Shown: positions 10,805 to 19,788 of the stretch, piece by piece
Position numbering within the stretch: the stretch's first letter is position 1
Layout: each line of letters opens with the position of its first letter
From: Mycolicibacterium septicum DSM 44393
GTDB taxonomy: Bacteria > Actinomycetota > Actinomycetes > Mycobacteriales > Mycobacteriaceae
Direction of reading: 5' to 3'
NCBI RefSeq assembly: GCF_000455325.1
Contig: NZ_HG322952.1
Location: 1-43,486 of the forward strand
DNA length: 43,486 bases
The notes under the pieces: model-generated
Database searches by the model: none
The model's input: the letters and a program-made list of their open reading frames with translations, nothing else
Told to the model about the DNA's origin: nothing
Position numbers and translations under genes: made by a program

Positions 10805-11097
10805 TGCTTCACCCCAATCCCGCTGTCACGAAAAGCTGCACCCTCGGAGATGCCACCGGTCGCTATCCCCTGGCAAAAGCCTGTGCATGCCCGCCGAGAA
10901 TATCGGAGGGCTGCGGGCGGGCTTGAATCACCCACGGGGTAGCTCCCTTTGTCGGTCGTTGATCGGCACCTGACGGTTCGTCGAACCGATGGGCCGGGCC
11001 GGCAACCCGCGAGGTTTTTCGGGTTCTGGCAGCACCCTAACACATGGTAGGCACCCCTAAACGTGGCCTACTACTTTTCGTCGTACTTAGCCCCGCG
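10805..11097 (-). promoter_or_regulatory. atp operon upstream region
   Basis: This 293-bp gap between wecA and the atp operon should hold the operon promoter. One candidate -10 on the minus strand is TATTCT in CCGATATTCTCGG (about 10896-10901); no good -35 was found. Near wecA is an inverted repeat, GTAGGC and GCCTAC (11047-11052 and 11066-11071, 13-nt loop), possibly the wecA terminator. It overlaps two direct copies of a GCACCC(C)TAA motif (11033-11042 and 11051-11061). No credible protein gene is present. Confidence 0.45.
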
Positions 11098-12318
11098 CTA
11101 GTCCTCGGACCCTTCGCTCCCGCGTTGCAACAGCGGAATCAGGGTCACCACGATCGCGACCAGAATGGCCGCGACGACGACCGCTCCGGTGTAGCGAGGA
11201 TCGAAGAAGATCGTGGCTGCCGCGCCGAAGGCGATGATGCCAACCCACAGGTAGATCAGCAGCACGGCGCGGCGATGCGAGTGCCCGATCTGCAGCAACC
11301 GGTGATGCAGGTGCATCTTGTCGGGGCTGAGCGGGCTACGGCCGGCCCGGGTGCGCCGCACGATGGCCAGCAACGTATCCAGTGCGGGCACCAGCATCAC
11401 GGCGATCACCAGTAGGAACGGCGACATCAGCGCGAAAACGTCGCGGGCACCGTAGGCGTTCTGCGAGATCGGTCCGGCGGCCGTGGTCGACGCCGCACCC
11501 AACATCAGGCCGATCAGCATCGACCCGGAGTCGCCCATGAAGATCTTGGCCCGGTGGAAGTTGTGCGGCAGGAAGCCCAGACAGGCCCCGGCCAGAACCA
11601 CCGAGATCACCGCGGGCGGGTAGAACAGCACGTCGCCTCCGTGGTCGCGCAGCAGCCCGACCGAGAAGATGCAGATCGCCAGCGCCGTGATCAGCCCAAG
11701 GCCGGCGGCCAGGCCGTCCAGCCCGTCGACGAAGTTCATCGCGTTGACGATCGACACCGTCAGCGCGAGCGTCAACAGGATCGACGACACCTGGTCGAGC
11801 ACGATGGTGCCCACTCCCCCGATCGGGATGTAGAGCACGCTCCAGGCCACACCCATGGTGACCAGCACGCTGGCCGCGGTGATCTGCCCAGCGAATTTGG
11901 TCAGGGCGTCCAAGCCCCAACGGTCGTCGATCAACCCGATGGCCATGATCAGCCCGCCCGCCACCACGACCGCGGGCATACCGGTGGAGTAGACGAAACC
12001 CCGTGTGAGTGCGGGCAGTTGGGAGGCCAGCAGCACCGCGGCGGCGACCCCGATGTACATGGCCAACCCGCCCATCCGCGGTACCGGTTGTACGTGGACG
12101 TCACGTTCGCGCGGATAGGCGACGGCGCCGATCCGGATGGCCAGCACGCGCACCCAGCCGGTGGCGAAGTACGTGATGATGGCGGCGGTCAGCCCGACAA
12201 GCGCGAGTTCACGCAGCGGTACCCCGGCACCCCGGTCCGACAGGGCAAGAAGCCCGGCTTGACTCGCGGAGATCAATTGGTCGCCGGCCGTCATCACCGA
12301 TGAACCGTACTGCAGCAA
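11098..12318 (-). CDS. wecA: WecA: decaprenyl-phosphate GlcNAc-1-phosphate transferase
   Basis: This polytopic membrane enzyme transfers GlcNAc-1-P from UDP-GlcNAc to decaprenyl phosphate, starting the linker between arabinogalactan and peptidoglycan. The family signatures are present: GLIDDRWGLD (Asp pair), NAMNFVDGLDGLAAGL, FMGDSGSM, and the cytoplasmic His motif MHLHHRLLQIGHSHRR. About ten hydrophobic segments are visible. TTG 12318 is preferred: a GGAG lies 10 nt upstream, the product is 406 residues, near the 404 of Rv1302, and it begins 7 bp after the preceding gene. ATG 12294 is an alternative with no ribosome binding site. Confidence 0.93.
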   Translation of the reverse strand: MLQYGSSVMTAGDQLISASQAGLLALSDRGAGVPLRELALVGLTAAIITYFATGWVRVLAIRIGAVAYPRERDVHVQPVPRMGGLAMYIGVAAAVLLASQLPALTRGFVYSTGMPAVVVAGGLIMAIGLIDDRWGLDALTKFAGQITAASVLVTMGVAWSVLYIPIGGVGTIVLDQVSSILLTLALTVSIVNAMNFVDGLDGLAAGLGLITALAICIFSVGLLRDHGGDVLFYPPAVISVVLAGACLGFLPHNFHRAKIFMGDSGSMLIGLMLGAASTTAAGPISQNAYGARDVFALMSPFLLVIAVMLVPALDTLLAIVRRTRAGRSPLSPDKMHLHHRLLQIGHSHRRAVLLIYLWVGIIAFGAAATIFFDPRYTGAVVVAAILVAIVVTLIPLLQRGSEGSED

Positions 12319-12325
12319 GCTGAGA

Positions 12326-12988
12326 TCACTCCGTAGGTGTTGTTGTGAGCGTGGACGTTTCCACGCCGACGACCCTGGCGATGTCGGCCGCGCTGATCGG
12401 GCCGGTCCGCAGGATGCGCGGCTGGTCACCGGTGAGGTCGACGATGGTGGAGGCGGCCTGTTGTTCTGCGGGCCCGCCGTCGAGATAAACCTCGACCTTG
12501 TCGCCGAGTTGCTCGTGGGCCTGAGCCGCGGTGACCGCGGCGGGCTGGCCCGAGACATTCGCGCTGGACTGGGCCATGGGCCCGACCTCCCGCAGCAGCT
12601 CGATGGCCACCGGGTGCAGCGGCATCCGGAGCATGACGCTGCCGTTGGCGTCCCCGAGGTCCCATTGCAGTGAAGGCGCCTGCGTGACCACCAGGCTCAG
12701 CGCGCCCGGCCAGAATGCGCGGATGAGTTCGCGGGCGGCGGGCGGCACCGAATAGACCAGCCCGTCGATGGTGTTCCACGAGCCGACGAACACACCGACG
12801 GGCATGTTGCGGCCACGGCCTTTGGCGGCGAGCAGACTGCCGACCGCATCACGATCGAAGGCATCCGCACCGATCCCGTAGACGGTGTCGGTCGGCATCA
12901 CCACAAGCCGGCCGCCCTTCACCGCGCTGATCGCCGAGGCGATACCAGTCGTGCGCTGATCGGTATCGGTGCAATCGAAGATGGTCAT
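12326..12988 (-). CDS. Sua5/YrdC threonylcarbamoyl-AMP synthase
   Basis: This 220-residue protein belongs to the Sua5/YciO/YrdC family, which makes threonylcarbamoyl-AMP from Thr, bicarbonate and ATP for the t6A modification at position 37 of ANN-decoding tRNAs. Family motifs are the N-terminal GGRLVVMPTDTVYGIGADA, the KGRGRNMPVGVFV segment with basic residues at the substrate site, and AQSSANVSGQPA. It matches the single-domain (TsaC) length. It sits between prmC (30 bp upstream) and wecA (7 bp downstream), within a translation-linked group. Confidence 0.93.
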   Translation of the reverse strand: MTIFDCTDTDQRTTGIASAISAVKGGRLVVMPTDTVYGIGADAFDRDAVGSLLAAKGRGRNMPVGVFVGSWNTIDGLVYSVPPAARELIRAFWPGALSLVVTQAPSLQWDLGDANGSVMLRMPLHPVAIELLREVGPMAQSSANVSGQPAAVTAAQAHEQLGDKVEVYLDGGPAEQQAASTIVDLTGDQPRILRTGPISAADIARVVGVETSTLTTTPTE

Positions 12989-13018
12989 GTCGGCTCCCCG
13001 GTCGGTGCGCGCATCAGC

Positions 13019-13864
13019 TCAGCTTCTCCCAATCCGGGTCGCCGTGACAAAGCGGGGTCGTCCGGCGAGGTCACGGCGCGCGGTGACCTCACTGAAGTGC
13101 CCGTTGTGGGCGAAGGCCTCGACGGACAGCTCGGAGGTGGTGTCGTCGTGCTCGACGGCGCACGGCGCACCGTCGCGCAACCATCGGGCGGCCAACGCGA
13201 CGATCGGCCGGATCACCGACATGCCGTCGGCGCCACCGAACAGGGCATGCGCGGGATCGTGTTCGGCCACTTCAGGTTCCAGGACGGCGGCCTCGGGGAT
13301 ATAGGGCGGGTTGGACACCAGCAGGTCCACCTGGTCATCGAGTTCGGGCAGCAGGTCCGGGGCGGTGACGTCGGCGTCGAGGATTTCGACGCGCGTCCCT
13401 GCCGCGTTGCGACGCGCGAATTCCAGGGCCGCGGGCGAGTTCTCCACCGCCAGCACCCGGGCATCGGGCCACTGCGCGGCCAGCGCCAGCGCCAGCGCAC
13501 CCGAACCGGTGCAGAGGTCGACGATCAGGGGGTTCGACGGAAGCCGTTGCGCGCACGCCCACTCGAGCAGTGCCTCGGTCTCCGGCCGGGGAATGAACAC
13601 CCCGGGACCGACCGCGAGCGTCAACGGGCCGAACGGCGCGGTGCCGATCAGGTGTTGCAGGGGAATCCGGCGGGACCGGGCCGCGACGAGTTCTTCGTAG
13701 GCCTGCTCGAACCGTTCGTCGGGGTCATCGAGAAACATCAACCGGCTGCGGTCGACGCCCGCGACGTGCGCGGCGAGCAGTTCGGCGTCGATGCGCGGTG
13801 AGGCCACGCCGGCGGCGGCCAGGCGAGCCGTCGCGGCCGCGACCGCCTGCCGCACGGGCGTCAT
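13019..13864 (-). CDS. prmC: Peptide chain release factor glutamine methyltransferase
   Basis: PrmC methylates the Gln of the GGQ motif in RF1 and RF2. The 281-residue protein has an N-terminal helical domain and a Rossmann methyltransferase domain with the SAM motif IVDLCTGSGALALALA and the catalytic tetrapeptide in LLVSNPPYIPEAA. Its ATG overlaps the prfA TGA (ATGA, 13861-13864), so the modifying enzyme is translationally coupled to its substrate RF1. Confidence 0.95.
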   Translation of the reverse strand: MTPVRQAVAAATARLAAAGVASPRIDAELLAAHVAGVDRSRLMFLDDPDERFEQAYEELVAARSRRIPLQHLIGTAPFGPLTLAVGPGVFIPRPETEALLEWACAQRLPSNPLIVDLCTGSGALALALAAQWPDARVLAVENSPAALEFARRNAAGTRVEILDADVTAPDLLPELDDQVDLLVSNPPYIPEAAVLEPEVAEHDPAHALFGGADGMSVIRPIVALAARWLRDGAPCAVEHDDTTSELSVEAFAHNGHFSEVTARRDLAGRPRFVTATRIGRS

Positions 13865-14937
13865 GACTGCTGCTGCAGCCGGGCCTGTTTGTCGGCGGTG
13901 CCCAGCGCGTCGAGCAGCGCGTCCATGTCCCCGTCGAGCACCTGGTCGAGGTTGTGCGCCTTGAAGTTGATGCGGTGGTCCGCGATCCGGTTCTCGGGAA
14001 AGTTGTAGGTGCGGATCCGCTCGCTGCGGTCGACCGTGCGGATCTGGCTGGCGCGATCGGCCGAGGCGTCGGCCGACGCCTGCTCCTCCGCCAGTGCCTG
14101 CAGCCGGGCGGCGAGCACCACCATGGCGCGGGCCTTGTTCTGCAGCTGCGAGCGTTCGTTCTGGCAGGTCACGACGATGCCCGTGGGCAGGTGGGTGATG
14201 CGCACCGCCGAGTCGGTGGTGTTCACGCCCTGACCGCCCTTACCGGAGGACCGGTACACGTCGATGCGCAGATCCGATTCGTCGATCTGCACCTGCTCGA
14301 CGTCTTCCGGCTCGGGATAGACCAGCACGCCGGCAGCGGAGGTGTGCACGCGGCCCTGCGATTCGGTGACGGGCACCCGTTGTACGCGGTGAACGCCACC
14401 CTCGAACTTCATCCGTGACCACACGCCGTCGGCGGAATCGCCCTTGCCGGCGATGGTGATGGTGGCGTCCTTGTAGCCGCCGAGGTCAGACCACGTCTCG
14501 TCGAGCACGGTGACCGTCCAGCCGTGCCGCTCGGCGTACCGGATGTACATGCGGGCCAGGTCGGCGGCGAACAGTGCCGACTCCTCCCCGCCTTCCCCGG
14601 ACTTGACCTCCAGCACGATGTCATCGGCATCGTGCGGGTCGCGGGGTGCGAGCTGGTCGGTCAGCTGGGCGTCGAGTTCGGCGACCTTGGCGGTCAGCTC
14701 GTCCACCTCGGCGGCGAAGCTGGCGTCGTCGGCGGCGAGTTCGCGGGCGGCCTCGAGGTCGCCGCGGGCGGCCTCCAACTTGCGGTAGGTACCCACGACC
14801 GGTGACACCTGGGCGAACCGCCGGCCCACCTTGCGGGCGGCGGAGGCATCGGCGTGCAAATTGGGATCGGCGAGCTGGCGCTCCAGGTCCGCGTGCTCAG
14901 CGAGCAGCGCCTCGATCGCAGGTGCGGTATCCGTCAC
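13861..14937 (-). CDS. prfA: Peptide chain release factor 1
   Basis: RF1 terminates translation at UAA and UAG. GTG 14937 is chosen because GGAGGAGG lies 5 nt upstream and gives 358 residues, the usual length; the longer frame would begin at a TTG inside that binding site. The stop-recognition tripeptide appears as PVT in VQRVPVTESQGRVHTSAAG, and the catalytic GGQ is in RSSGKGGQGVNTTDSAVR. It is followed by prmC with a 4-bp overlap and preceded by rpmE. Confidence 0.96.
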   Translation of the reverse strand: MTDTAPAIEALLAEHADLERQLADPNLHADASAARKVGRRFAQVSPVVGTYRKLEAARGDLEAARELAADDASFAAEVDELTAKVAELDAQLTDQLAPRDPHDADDIVLEVKSGEGGEESALFAADLARMYIRYAERHGWTVTVLDETWSDLGGYKDATITIAGKGDSADGVWSRMKFEGGVHRVQRVPVTESQGRVHTSAAGVLVYPEPEDVEQVQIDESDLRIDVYRSSGKGGQGVNTTDSAVRITHLPTGIVVTCQNERSQLQNKARAMVVLAARLQALAEEQASADASADRASQIRTVDRSERIRTYNFPENRIADHRINFKAHNLDQVLDGDMDALLDALGTADKQARLQQQS

Positions 14938-15021
14938 GTCAGCCTCCTCCAACTTTCTCCGGAAACGAGAACAGCGCCCAGATCTGACGCATATGCGACA
15001 GATCGGGCGCCGTTGACGTAG

Positions 15022-15264
15022 CTACTTGTCGGCTGCAGCAGCCTGATCACCGGCAGGCTTGCGCTTGCCGTACCGCTTCTCGAAGCGGGCCACGCGGCCG
15101 CCGCTGTCGAGGATCTTCTGCTTGCCGGTGTAGAACGGGTGGCACTGCGAGCAGACCTCGACCACGATCTGGCCGCTCTGCTTGGTGCTACGGGTCTGGA
15201 AGGTGTTGCCGCAACCACAGTGCACCGTGGTCTCGACATACTCCGGATGAATGCCTGTTTTCAT
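15022..15264 (-). CDS. rpmE: 50S ribosomal protein L31, zinc-binding form
   Basis: L31 bridges the ribosomal subunits. The 80-residue protein begins MKTGIHPEYVETTVHCGCGN. Cys16, Cys18, Cys38 and Cys41 (CGC and CSQC) form the zinc-binding set of the C+ form, whose zinc-free paralogue replaces it under zinc limitation. An Ala-rich basic tail follows. The 135 bp upstream (15265-15399) separates it from the acyl-CoA synthetase stop and shows no other feature I can support. Confidence 0.97.
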   Translation of the reverse strand: MKTGIHPEYVETTVHCGCGNTFQTRSTKQSGQIVVEVCSQCHPFYTGKQKILDSGGRVARFEKRYGKRKPAGDQAAAADK

Positions 15265-15399
15265 GGTTCCTCTTCAATCGTTGGCCCGGGTCGCCCGCAC
15301 GGACGTGAACCGGGACCGAGGGTCGGCGGTCCATTATGCCAGGTCAACCGCCAACCTCCTAAACGCGCGATGACCGGCCGCTATTCCTGCCCGGACTCG

Positions 15400-16953
15400 T
15401 CAGATGGTCGCGTACGACGTGCCGTCGCGCTTCCACACCACCCGGCCGGCCGGATCGGCGCCGAGCGCGACCAGTTCGCGCTTGAGGATCTTGTTGGTCG
15501 CGGTGCTGGGCAGATCCTCGGCGAGCCAGACGTACCGCGGCCAGGACTTGGGCGACAGGTCCGCCTGGCCGGCGAGGAATTGGGCAAACGCTTCCGGGGC
15601 GAGCTCCTGGCCGTCGCGCAGCACGATGGCGGCCATCACCTGATCGCCGACGAACTCGTCGGGCACCGGGTAGACCGCCACCCGGCTGATCACCGGCTGC
15701 CGCAGCAGGATTCGCTCGATGGGGGCGGCGGTGATGTTCTCGCCGTCCACCCGCATCCAGTCCGCGGTTCGGCCGGCCAGGTAGATCCAGCCGTCGGCGT
15801 CGCGGTAGGCCAGGTCACCCGACCAGTACATGCCGTGCCGAAGTCGTTCGTCGGTCGCGCCCTGATCGTTGTGGTAGCCGCGGAACATCCCGCTGCCGTT
15901 GGTGTTGACCAGCTCACCGGTGGCTGCGTCGGCGTTGACCAGGGCTCCGGTGTCGTCGAATTCTGCGACGGCGCACTCTTCGACGGTCTCCGGGTCGTAG
16001 ATCGCCACCCCGGGGAAACCCTGGCCGACGCTGCCTGCCGGTGTCTCCTCGGAGCGGGTGATGATGACCGCCAGCTCGGTCGATCCGAAGCCGTCCCACA
16101 CGCTGCAGCCGAACCGGCGGCTGAATTCGTCGATGTCACGGTCGGCTGCCTCGTTGCCAAATGCCACCCGCAGCGTGTTGTCGTGGTCGTCGGACTGCTC
16201 GGCGGTGGCCAGGATATAGGCCAGCGGCTTGCCGACGTAGTTCATGTACGTCGCGCCGTAGCGGCGGATGTCCGGCAGGAAGCCGGACGCGGAGAACTGT
16301 GCGGGCGCCATGGATGCGCCCGAACTGAGGGCGACGCCCCACCCCGCGTACACCCCGTTCGAGTGGAACAACGGCATGGCCAGGTAGCAGGTGTCCGCGT
16401 CGGTGAGGTCGTAGCGCTGTACCAGCGCCGCAGCCGAGAACAGCACGATCGAGTGGGCCACCTCGACAGCCTTGGGCTCGCCACTGGTGCCCGAGGTGAA
16501 GATCATCATGAAGGTGTCATCGGGCCCCACCTCGCGGTGCGGGGTGAGTTCCTGTGGCGACCAGGTGGTATCGGAAACGTCGATGACGGTGACGCCCGGC
16601 AGGTCGACGCCGTCGAGCAGCCGGCGATGCTGGTCGTCGACCAGGACGACCTGACACTCGACCCTGGCGATATCCCGGGCCAGCCCGTCGCCGCGACGGG
16701 TGTTGTTGATACCGCACAGCACGTAGCCGCCGAGCGCCGCGGCGGCCAGCGCGGTCAGCATGTCGGGGGTATTGCCCAGGAGCGTGCCGACATGCAGTGG
16801 ACGCTGCGGATCGGCCATCCCGATCAACGCGGCAGCCTGAGCTTTCGCCTCGGCCACGTGCTCGCGCCAGGTCCAGGTGCGGTCGCCGTACTTGACGGCG
16901 ACCGTGTCGCCTCCTTCGCGCTCGCGGAGCAACTGCTGCAGCGTTTCGGCCAT
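15400..16953 (-). CDS. FadD-type fatty acyl-CoA synthetase
   Basis: The protein activates a carboxylic acid, probably a fatty or steroid-derived acid, to its CoA thioester via an acyl adenylate. The AMP-binding P-loop reads FTSGTSGEPKAV, the adenine motif is WDGFGSTE, and the hinge and C-terminal part include YWSGDLAYRDADGWIYLAGR and the catalytic Lys near NKILKRELV. The ATG at 16953 has GGGGAA 7 nt upstream and yields 517 residues; a TTG 15 bp earlier is less likely. It resembles the mycobacterial FadD1/FadD17 group, but the substrate is not readable from sequence. It diverges from the TetR gene, its probable regulator. Confidence 0.93.
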   Translation of the reverse strand: MAETLQQLLREREGGDTVAVKYGDRTWTWREHVAEAKAQAAALIGMADPQRPLHVGTLLGNTPDMLTALAAAALGGYVLCGINNTRRGDGLARDIARVECQVVLVDDQHRRLLDGVDLPGVTVIDVSDTTWSPQELTPHREVGPDDTFMMIFTSGTSGEPKAVEVAHSIVLFSAAALVQRYDLTDADTCYLAMPLFHSNGVYAGWGVALSSGASMAPAQFSASGFLPDIRRYGATYMNYVGKPLAYILATAEQSDDHDNTLRVAFGNEAADRDIDEFSRRFGCSVWDGFGSTELAVIITRSEETPAGSVGQGFPGVAIYDPETVEECAVAEFDDTGALVNADAATGELVNTNGSGMFRGYHNDQGATDERLRHGMYWSGDLAYRDADGWIYLAGRTADWMRVDGENITAAPIERILLRQPVISRVAVYPVPDEFVGDQVMAAIVLRDGQELAPEAFAQFLAGQADLSPKSWPRYVWLAEDLPSTATNKILKRELVALGADPAGRVVWKRDGTSYATI

Positions 16954-17077
16954 CCGATAATTCCCCAAGGATCAGTGAACAGAATTAGAAAACTGTCTAC
17001 CATGGTTGTGGCGCGACGGATACACCCTTGGCAGAATCATGTACCTAAGCCCATCAGAAGACCAGGAGACACCACAG

Positions 17078-17683
17078 TTGACCAGCACCACGTCTCCGCG
17101 CAGCGTGCGAGATCGACTGATAGACGCTGCCGAAGAATGCCTGCGCACCAAGGGCATTCGCGCGACCACGGTCTCGGAGGTGGCCGAGGCCGCAGGCGTG
17201 TCCCGCGGCTGGCTGTACCGCCACTTCCCCGACAAGGTGACGCTGCTGGGCGCGGTGATCGTCCGACTCAATGACACGTTCTGGTCGGAAGCCCAGGCCG
17301 TGCTCGAACAGATCGACGGCCTGGACCGGCAGATCGCCTGGGGTGTCGGCAACGGCCTGCGGGCGTACGACGATCCCGGCGCTGTGGTGATGAAACTGCG
17401 CACCGAGGAACCCGAGGAGTTCGCCGCCTGCGCGGGCGCCGGCGTTCAGGGGATGATCCCCGACCTGGCCGAATTCTGGTCGCCCTATCTGGTGGCCGCT
17501 CGCGATCGCGGCGAGGTCCGCGCCGACATCGACATCCCCGAGGCATCGGAATGGGTTGCGCGCGTATTGATCTCGCTGGCGACGGTGCCGGGCAACACGC
17601 TCGATCCCAGTGACGGGGACGCGGTGCTGGCCCAGGTTCGGCGCTACTTGATGCCTGGGCTGCGCCCCGATCCAACCGCCTGA
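17078..17683 (+). CDS. TetR/AcrR family transcriptional regulator
   Basis: The N-terminal helix-turn-helix spans RDRLIDAAEECLRTKG, TTVSEVAEAAGVSRGWLYRHF and PDKVTLLGAV, followed by a helical ligand domain of about 140 residues. TTG 17078 has GGAG 9 nt upstream and gives about 201 residues, a normal length; ATG 17039 and a start at 17006 are possible in the same frame. It is divergent from the acyl-CoA synthetase and probably represses it in response to an acyl compound. The gap has a partial palindrome, TAGAAAACTGTCTA (16986-16999), as a weak operator candidate. Confidence 0.9.
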   Translation: MTSTTSPRSVRDRLIDAAEECLRTKGIRATTVSEVAEAAGVSRGWLYRHFPDKVTLLGAVIVRLNDTFWSEAQAVLEQIDGLDRQIAWGVGNGLRAYDDPGAVVMKLRTEEPEEFAACAGAGVQGMIPDLAEFWSPYLVAARDRGEVRADIDIPEASEWVARVLISLATVPGNTLDPSDGDAVLAQVRRYLMPGLRPDPTA

Positions 17684-17692
17684 CGGTACGAA

Positions 17693-17720
17693 AAAGGCCC
17701 CCGAACAATCGGGGGCCTTT
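17693..17720. terminator. Bidirectional terminator between tetR-type gene and rho
   Basis: A perfect 12-bp stem, AAAGGCCCCCGA and TCGGGGGCCTTT, encloses a four-base loop (ACAA). A-tract and T-tract flank it on both sides, so it can end transcription of both convergent genes. Confidence 0.93.
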
Positions 17721-17736
17721 CGCGTGTCTACAGCGC

Positions 17737-19788
17737 TCAGTCGACGTCCATCGAGCCCGGGGCGGTCTTGGAGACCTGCACCAGGAACTCGTAGTTGGTC
17801 TTGGTCTTGCGCAGCTGGCTCATCAGCAGGTCGATGGCCTGGTGTGAATCCAGTCCGGACAACACCCGGCGCAGCTTGTGCACGATCGCGAACTCATCCG
17901 GGCTGAGCAGCAGCTCGTCCTTACGGGTGCCGGACGGGTTGACGTCGACCGCGGGGAACACCCGACGCTCGGCGATCTTGCGGTCCAGCTTGAGCTCGGC
18001 GTTGCCGGTGCCCTTGAACTCCTCGAAGATCACGGTGTCACCGGTCGAACCGGTCTCGACCATGGCCGTGGCGATGATCGTCAGCGAGCCGCCGTGTTCG
18101 ATGTTGCGCGCCGCGCCGAGGAACCGCTTGGGCGGGTACAGCGCGGTGGAGTCGACACCACCGGACAGGATGCGGCCCGAGGCCGGCGACGCGTTGTTGT
18201 ACGCGCGGCCCAGGCGGGTGATCGAGTCGAGAAGGACGACCACATCTTTGCCCTGCTCGACCAGGCGCTTGGCCCGCTCGATCGCCAGCTCGGCCGCCTG
18301 GGTGTGGTCTGACGGCGGACGGTCGAAGGTCGAGGCGATGACCTCACCCTTCACCGAGCGCTGCATGTCGGTGACCTCTTCCGGACGCTCGTCGACGAGC
18401 ACCACCATGAGGTGGCATTCCGGATTGTTCTTGGTGATCGCGTTGGCGATGTCCTGCATGATCGTGGTCTTACCGGCCTTGGGCGGCGACACGATCAGGG
18501 CACGCTGACCCTTGCCGATCGGCATGATCAGGTCGATGACGCGGGTGGTCAGCCGCTCGGGCGTGGTCTCCAGGCGCAGCCGCTGGTTCGGGTACAGCGG
18601 GGTCAGCTTGGTGAAATCAGGCCGGTTCTTGGCCGCTTCCACCGGACCGCCGTTGACACTGTCCAAGCGCACCAGCGGGTTGAACTTCTGCCGCGGGTTG
18701 TTGCCGCCGCCGCTCTCACCACCCTCACGGGGCACACGGACCGCACCGGTCACCGCGTCGCCGCGGCGCAGACCGTTCTTGCGCACCATGTTCATGGACA
18801 CGTAGACGTCGTTCGGCCCGGCCAGGTAGCCCGAGGTACGGACGAAGGCGTAGTTGTCGAGGACATCGAGGATGCCGGCGACCGGCTGGACGACGTCGTC
18901 CTCACGCAGCTCGGTCTCGTTACCGCCCTCGGCGCCACGCTCTCCGCGGCGGCGACGGTCACGGTCACGGAACCGGCGGCCGCGGCGGCCCTGGCGTCCG
19001 TCGCCATCGCCGTCGTCGTCGTTGTTGTTGCCCGACGAGTTACCGCCCCGGTTCTGCTGGTTGTCCTGCTGATCGGACTGGTCGCGGCCCTGACCCCGGT
19101 CCTGCTTCTGGTCGCGGTCCTGCTTCTGGTCGCGGTCCTGCTTCTGGTCGCGCTTGTCGTCCTGCTTGGCGTCGGCCTTGTTGTCGGCCTTGTTCTCGTC
19201 GCCGGACTGCTCGCGCTTCTCGCGTCGTTCCTGACGCTCACGCTTGGCAGGCTTTTCCTGCTGCTCGGCGGCGGGCTCGGCGCTCTTGGTGTCGGCCTCG
19301 GCAGGGGCTTCGGTCTTCGCCTCACCCTTCGCTGCCTCGTTGCCCGCGTCGTCCTGGGCGGCGTCGGCGGCAGGAGCGCCGGCCTGGCGCGAGGAACCCC
19401 GACGCTCACGGCGGCGGGTCGCGGGCTGCTCAGCGGCCTCGGCACCGGCGTCCGGCTGGGCGTCGGCGGGGGCGTTCTTGGGGGCCTCGGTGGCTCCGTT
19501 GGATTCGCCACGATGGGCGCGAATAGCTGCGATCAATTCACTCTTACGCAAACCGGATGCGCCTTCAACACCGATTTCCTTGGCCAGCGCTCGCAGCTCA
19601 GGCAGCACCATGGTCGACAGCGACGCGGGACGGGCGCTCGAAGCGCGCCGCGCGGTGTCCGATCCGGGCGCAGAGGCAGCAGCCGTCGCCGCGGTGTCAG
19701 CGGTCGCAGTGCTTTCAGATGTCACGGCGTTCGGTAAATCCCCAGTGCCATTGGCGCTGTCAGCCGTGAAGAGGTCCGTATCTGTCAC
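17737..19788 (-). CDS. rho: Transcription termination factor Rho, long actinobacterial form
   Basis: Rho is the hexameric RNA helicase that ends untranslated transcripts. GTG 19788, with AAGGA 6 nt upstream, gives 683 residues beginning with VTDTDLFTADSANG, like other mycobacterial Rho proteins. An N-terminal SAP-like Rho_N domain (TMVLPELRALAKEIGV) is followed by roughly 195 low-complexity residues rich in Arg, Asp, Gln, Asn and Gly (about 100-295), then the RNA-binding and ATPase domains. Walker A is PPKAGKTT (about 434-441) and the Walker B region is VVVLLDSITRLGRAYN. The insert makes it about 260 residues longer than E. coli Rho; such inserts are known in actinobacteria and add RNA contacts. 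Confidence 0.97.
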   Translation of the reverse strand: MTDTDLFTADSANGTGDLPNAVTSESTATADTAATAAASAPGSDTARRASSARPASLSTMVLPELRALAKEIGVEGASGLRKSELIAAIRAHRGESNGATEAPKNAPADAQPDAGAEAAEQPATRRRERRGSSRQAGAPAADAAQDDAGNEAAKGEAKTEAPAEADTKSAEPAAEQQEKPAKRERQERREKREQSGDENKADNKADAKQDDKRDQKQDRDQKQDRDQKQDRGQGRDQSDQQDNQQNRGGNSSGNNNDDDGDGDGRQGRRGRRFRDRDRRRRGERGAEGGNETELREDDVVQPVAGILDVLDNYAFVRTSGYLAGPNDVYVSMNMVRKNGLRRGDAVTGAVRVPREGGESGGGNNPRQKFNPLVRLDSVNGGPVEAAKNRPDFTKLTPLYPNQRLRLETTPERLTTRVIDLIMPIGKGQRALIVSPPKAGKTTIMQDIANAITKNNPECHLMVVLVDERPEEVTDMQRSVKGEVIASTFDRPPSDHTQAAELAIERAKRLVEQGKDVVVLLDSITRLGRAYNNASPASGRILSGGVDSTALYPPKRFLGAARNIEHGGSLTIIATAMVETGSTGDTVIFEEFKGTGNAELKLDRKIAERRVFPAVDVNPSGTRKDELLLSPDEFAIVHKLRRVLSGLDSHQAIDLLMSQLRKTKTNYEFLVQVSKTAPGSMDVD
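19097..19150 (-). repeat. Three perfect 18-bp tandem repeats inside rho
   Basis: The unit CGGTCCTGCTTCTGGTCG occurs three times without mismatch and encodes a repeated Asp-Gln-Lys-Gln-Asp-Arg hexapeptide in the disordered insert of Rho. Degenerate copies flank it. Copy number may vary between strains. Confidence 0.95.

Noticed and set aside
10801..11043. 80-residue minus-strand frame upstream of the atp operon
   Set aside because: Its composition is not protein-like and it runs into the atpI start; the region is better explained as promoter.
16986..16999. TetR operator TAGAAAACTGTCTA
   Set aside because: Only 4-bp arms are symmetric, too weak for a separate feature; mentioned with the regulator gene.
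19081..19170. CRISPR-like array
   Set aside because: The 18-bp repeats are directly tandem without spacers and in frame within rho; no CRISPR array was seen anywhere in the window.
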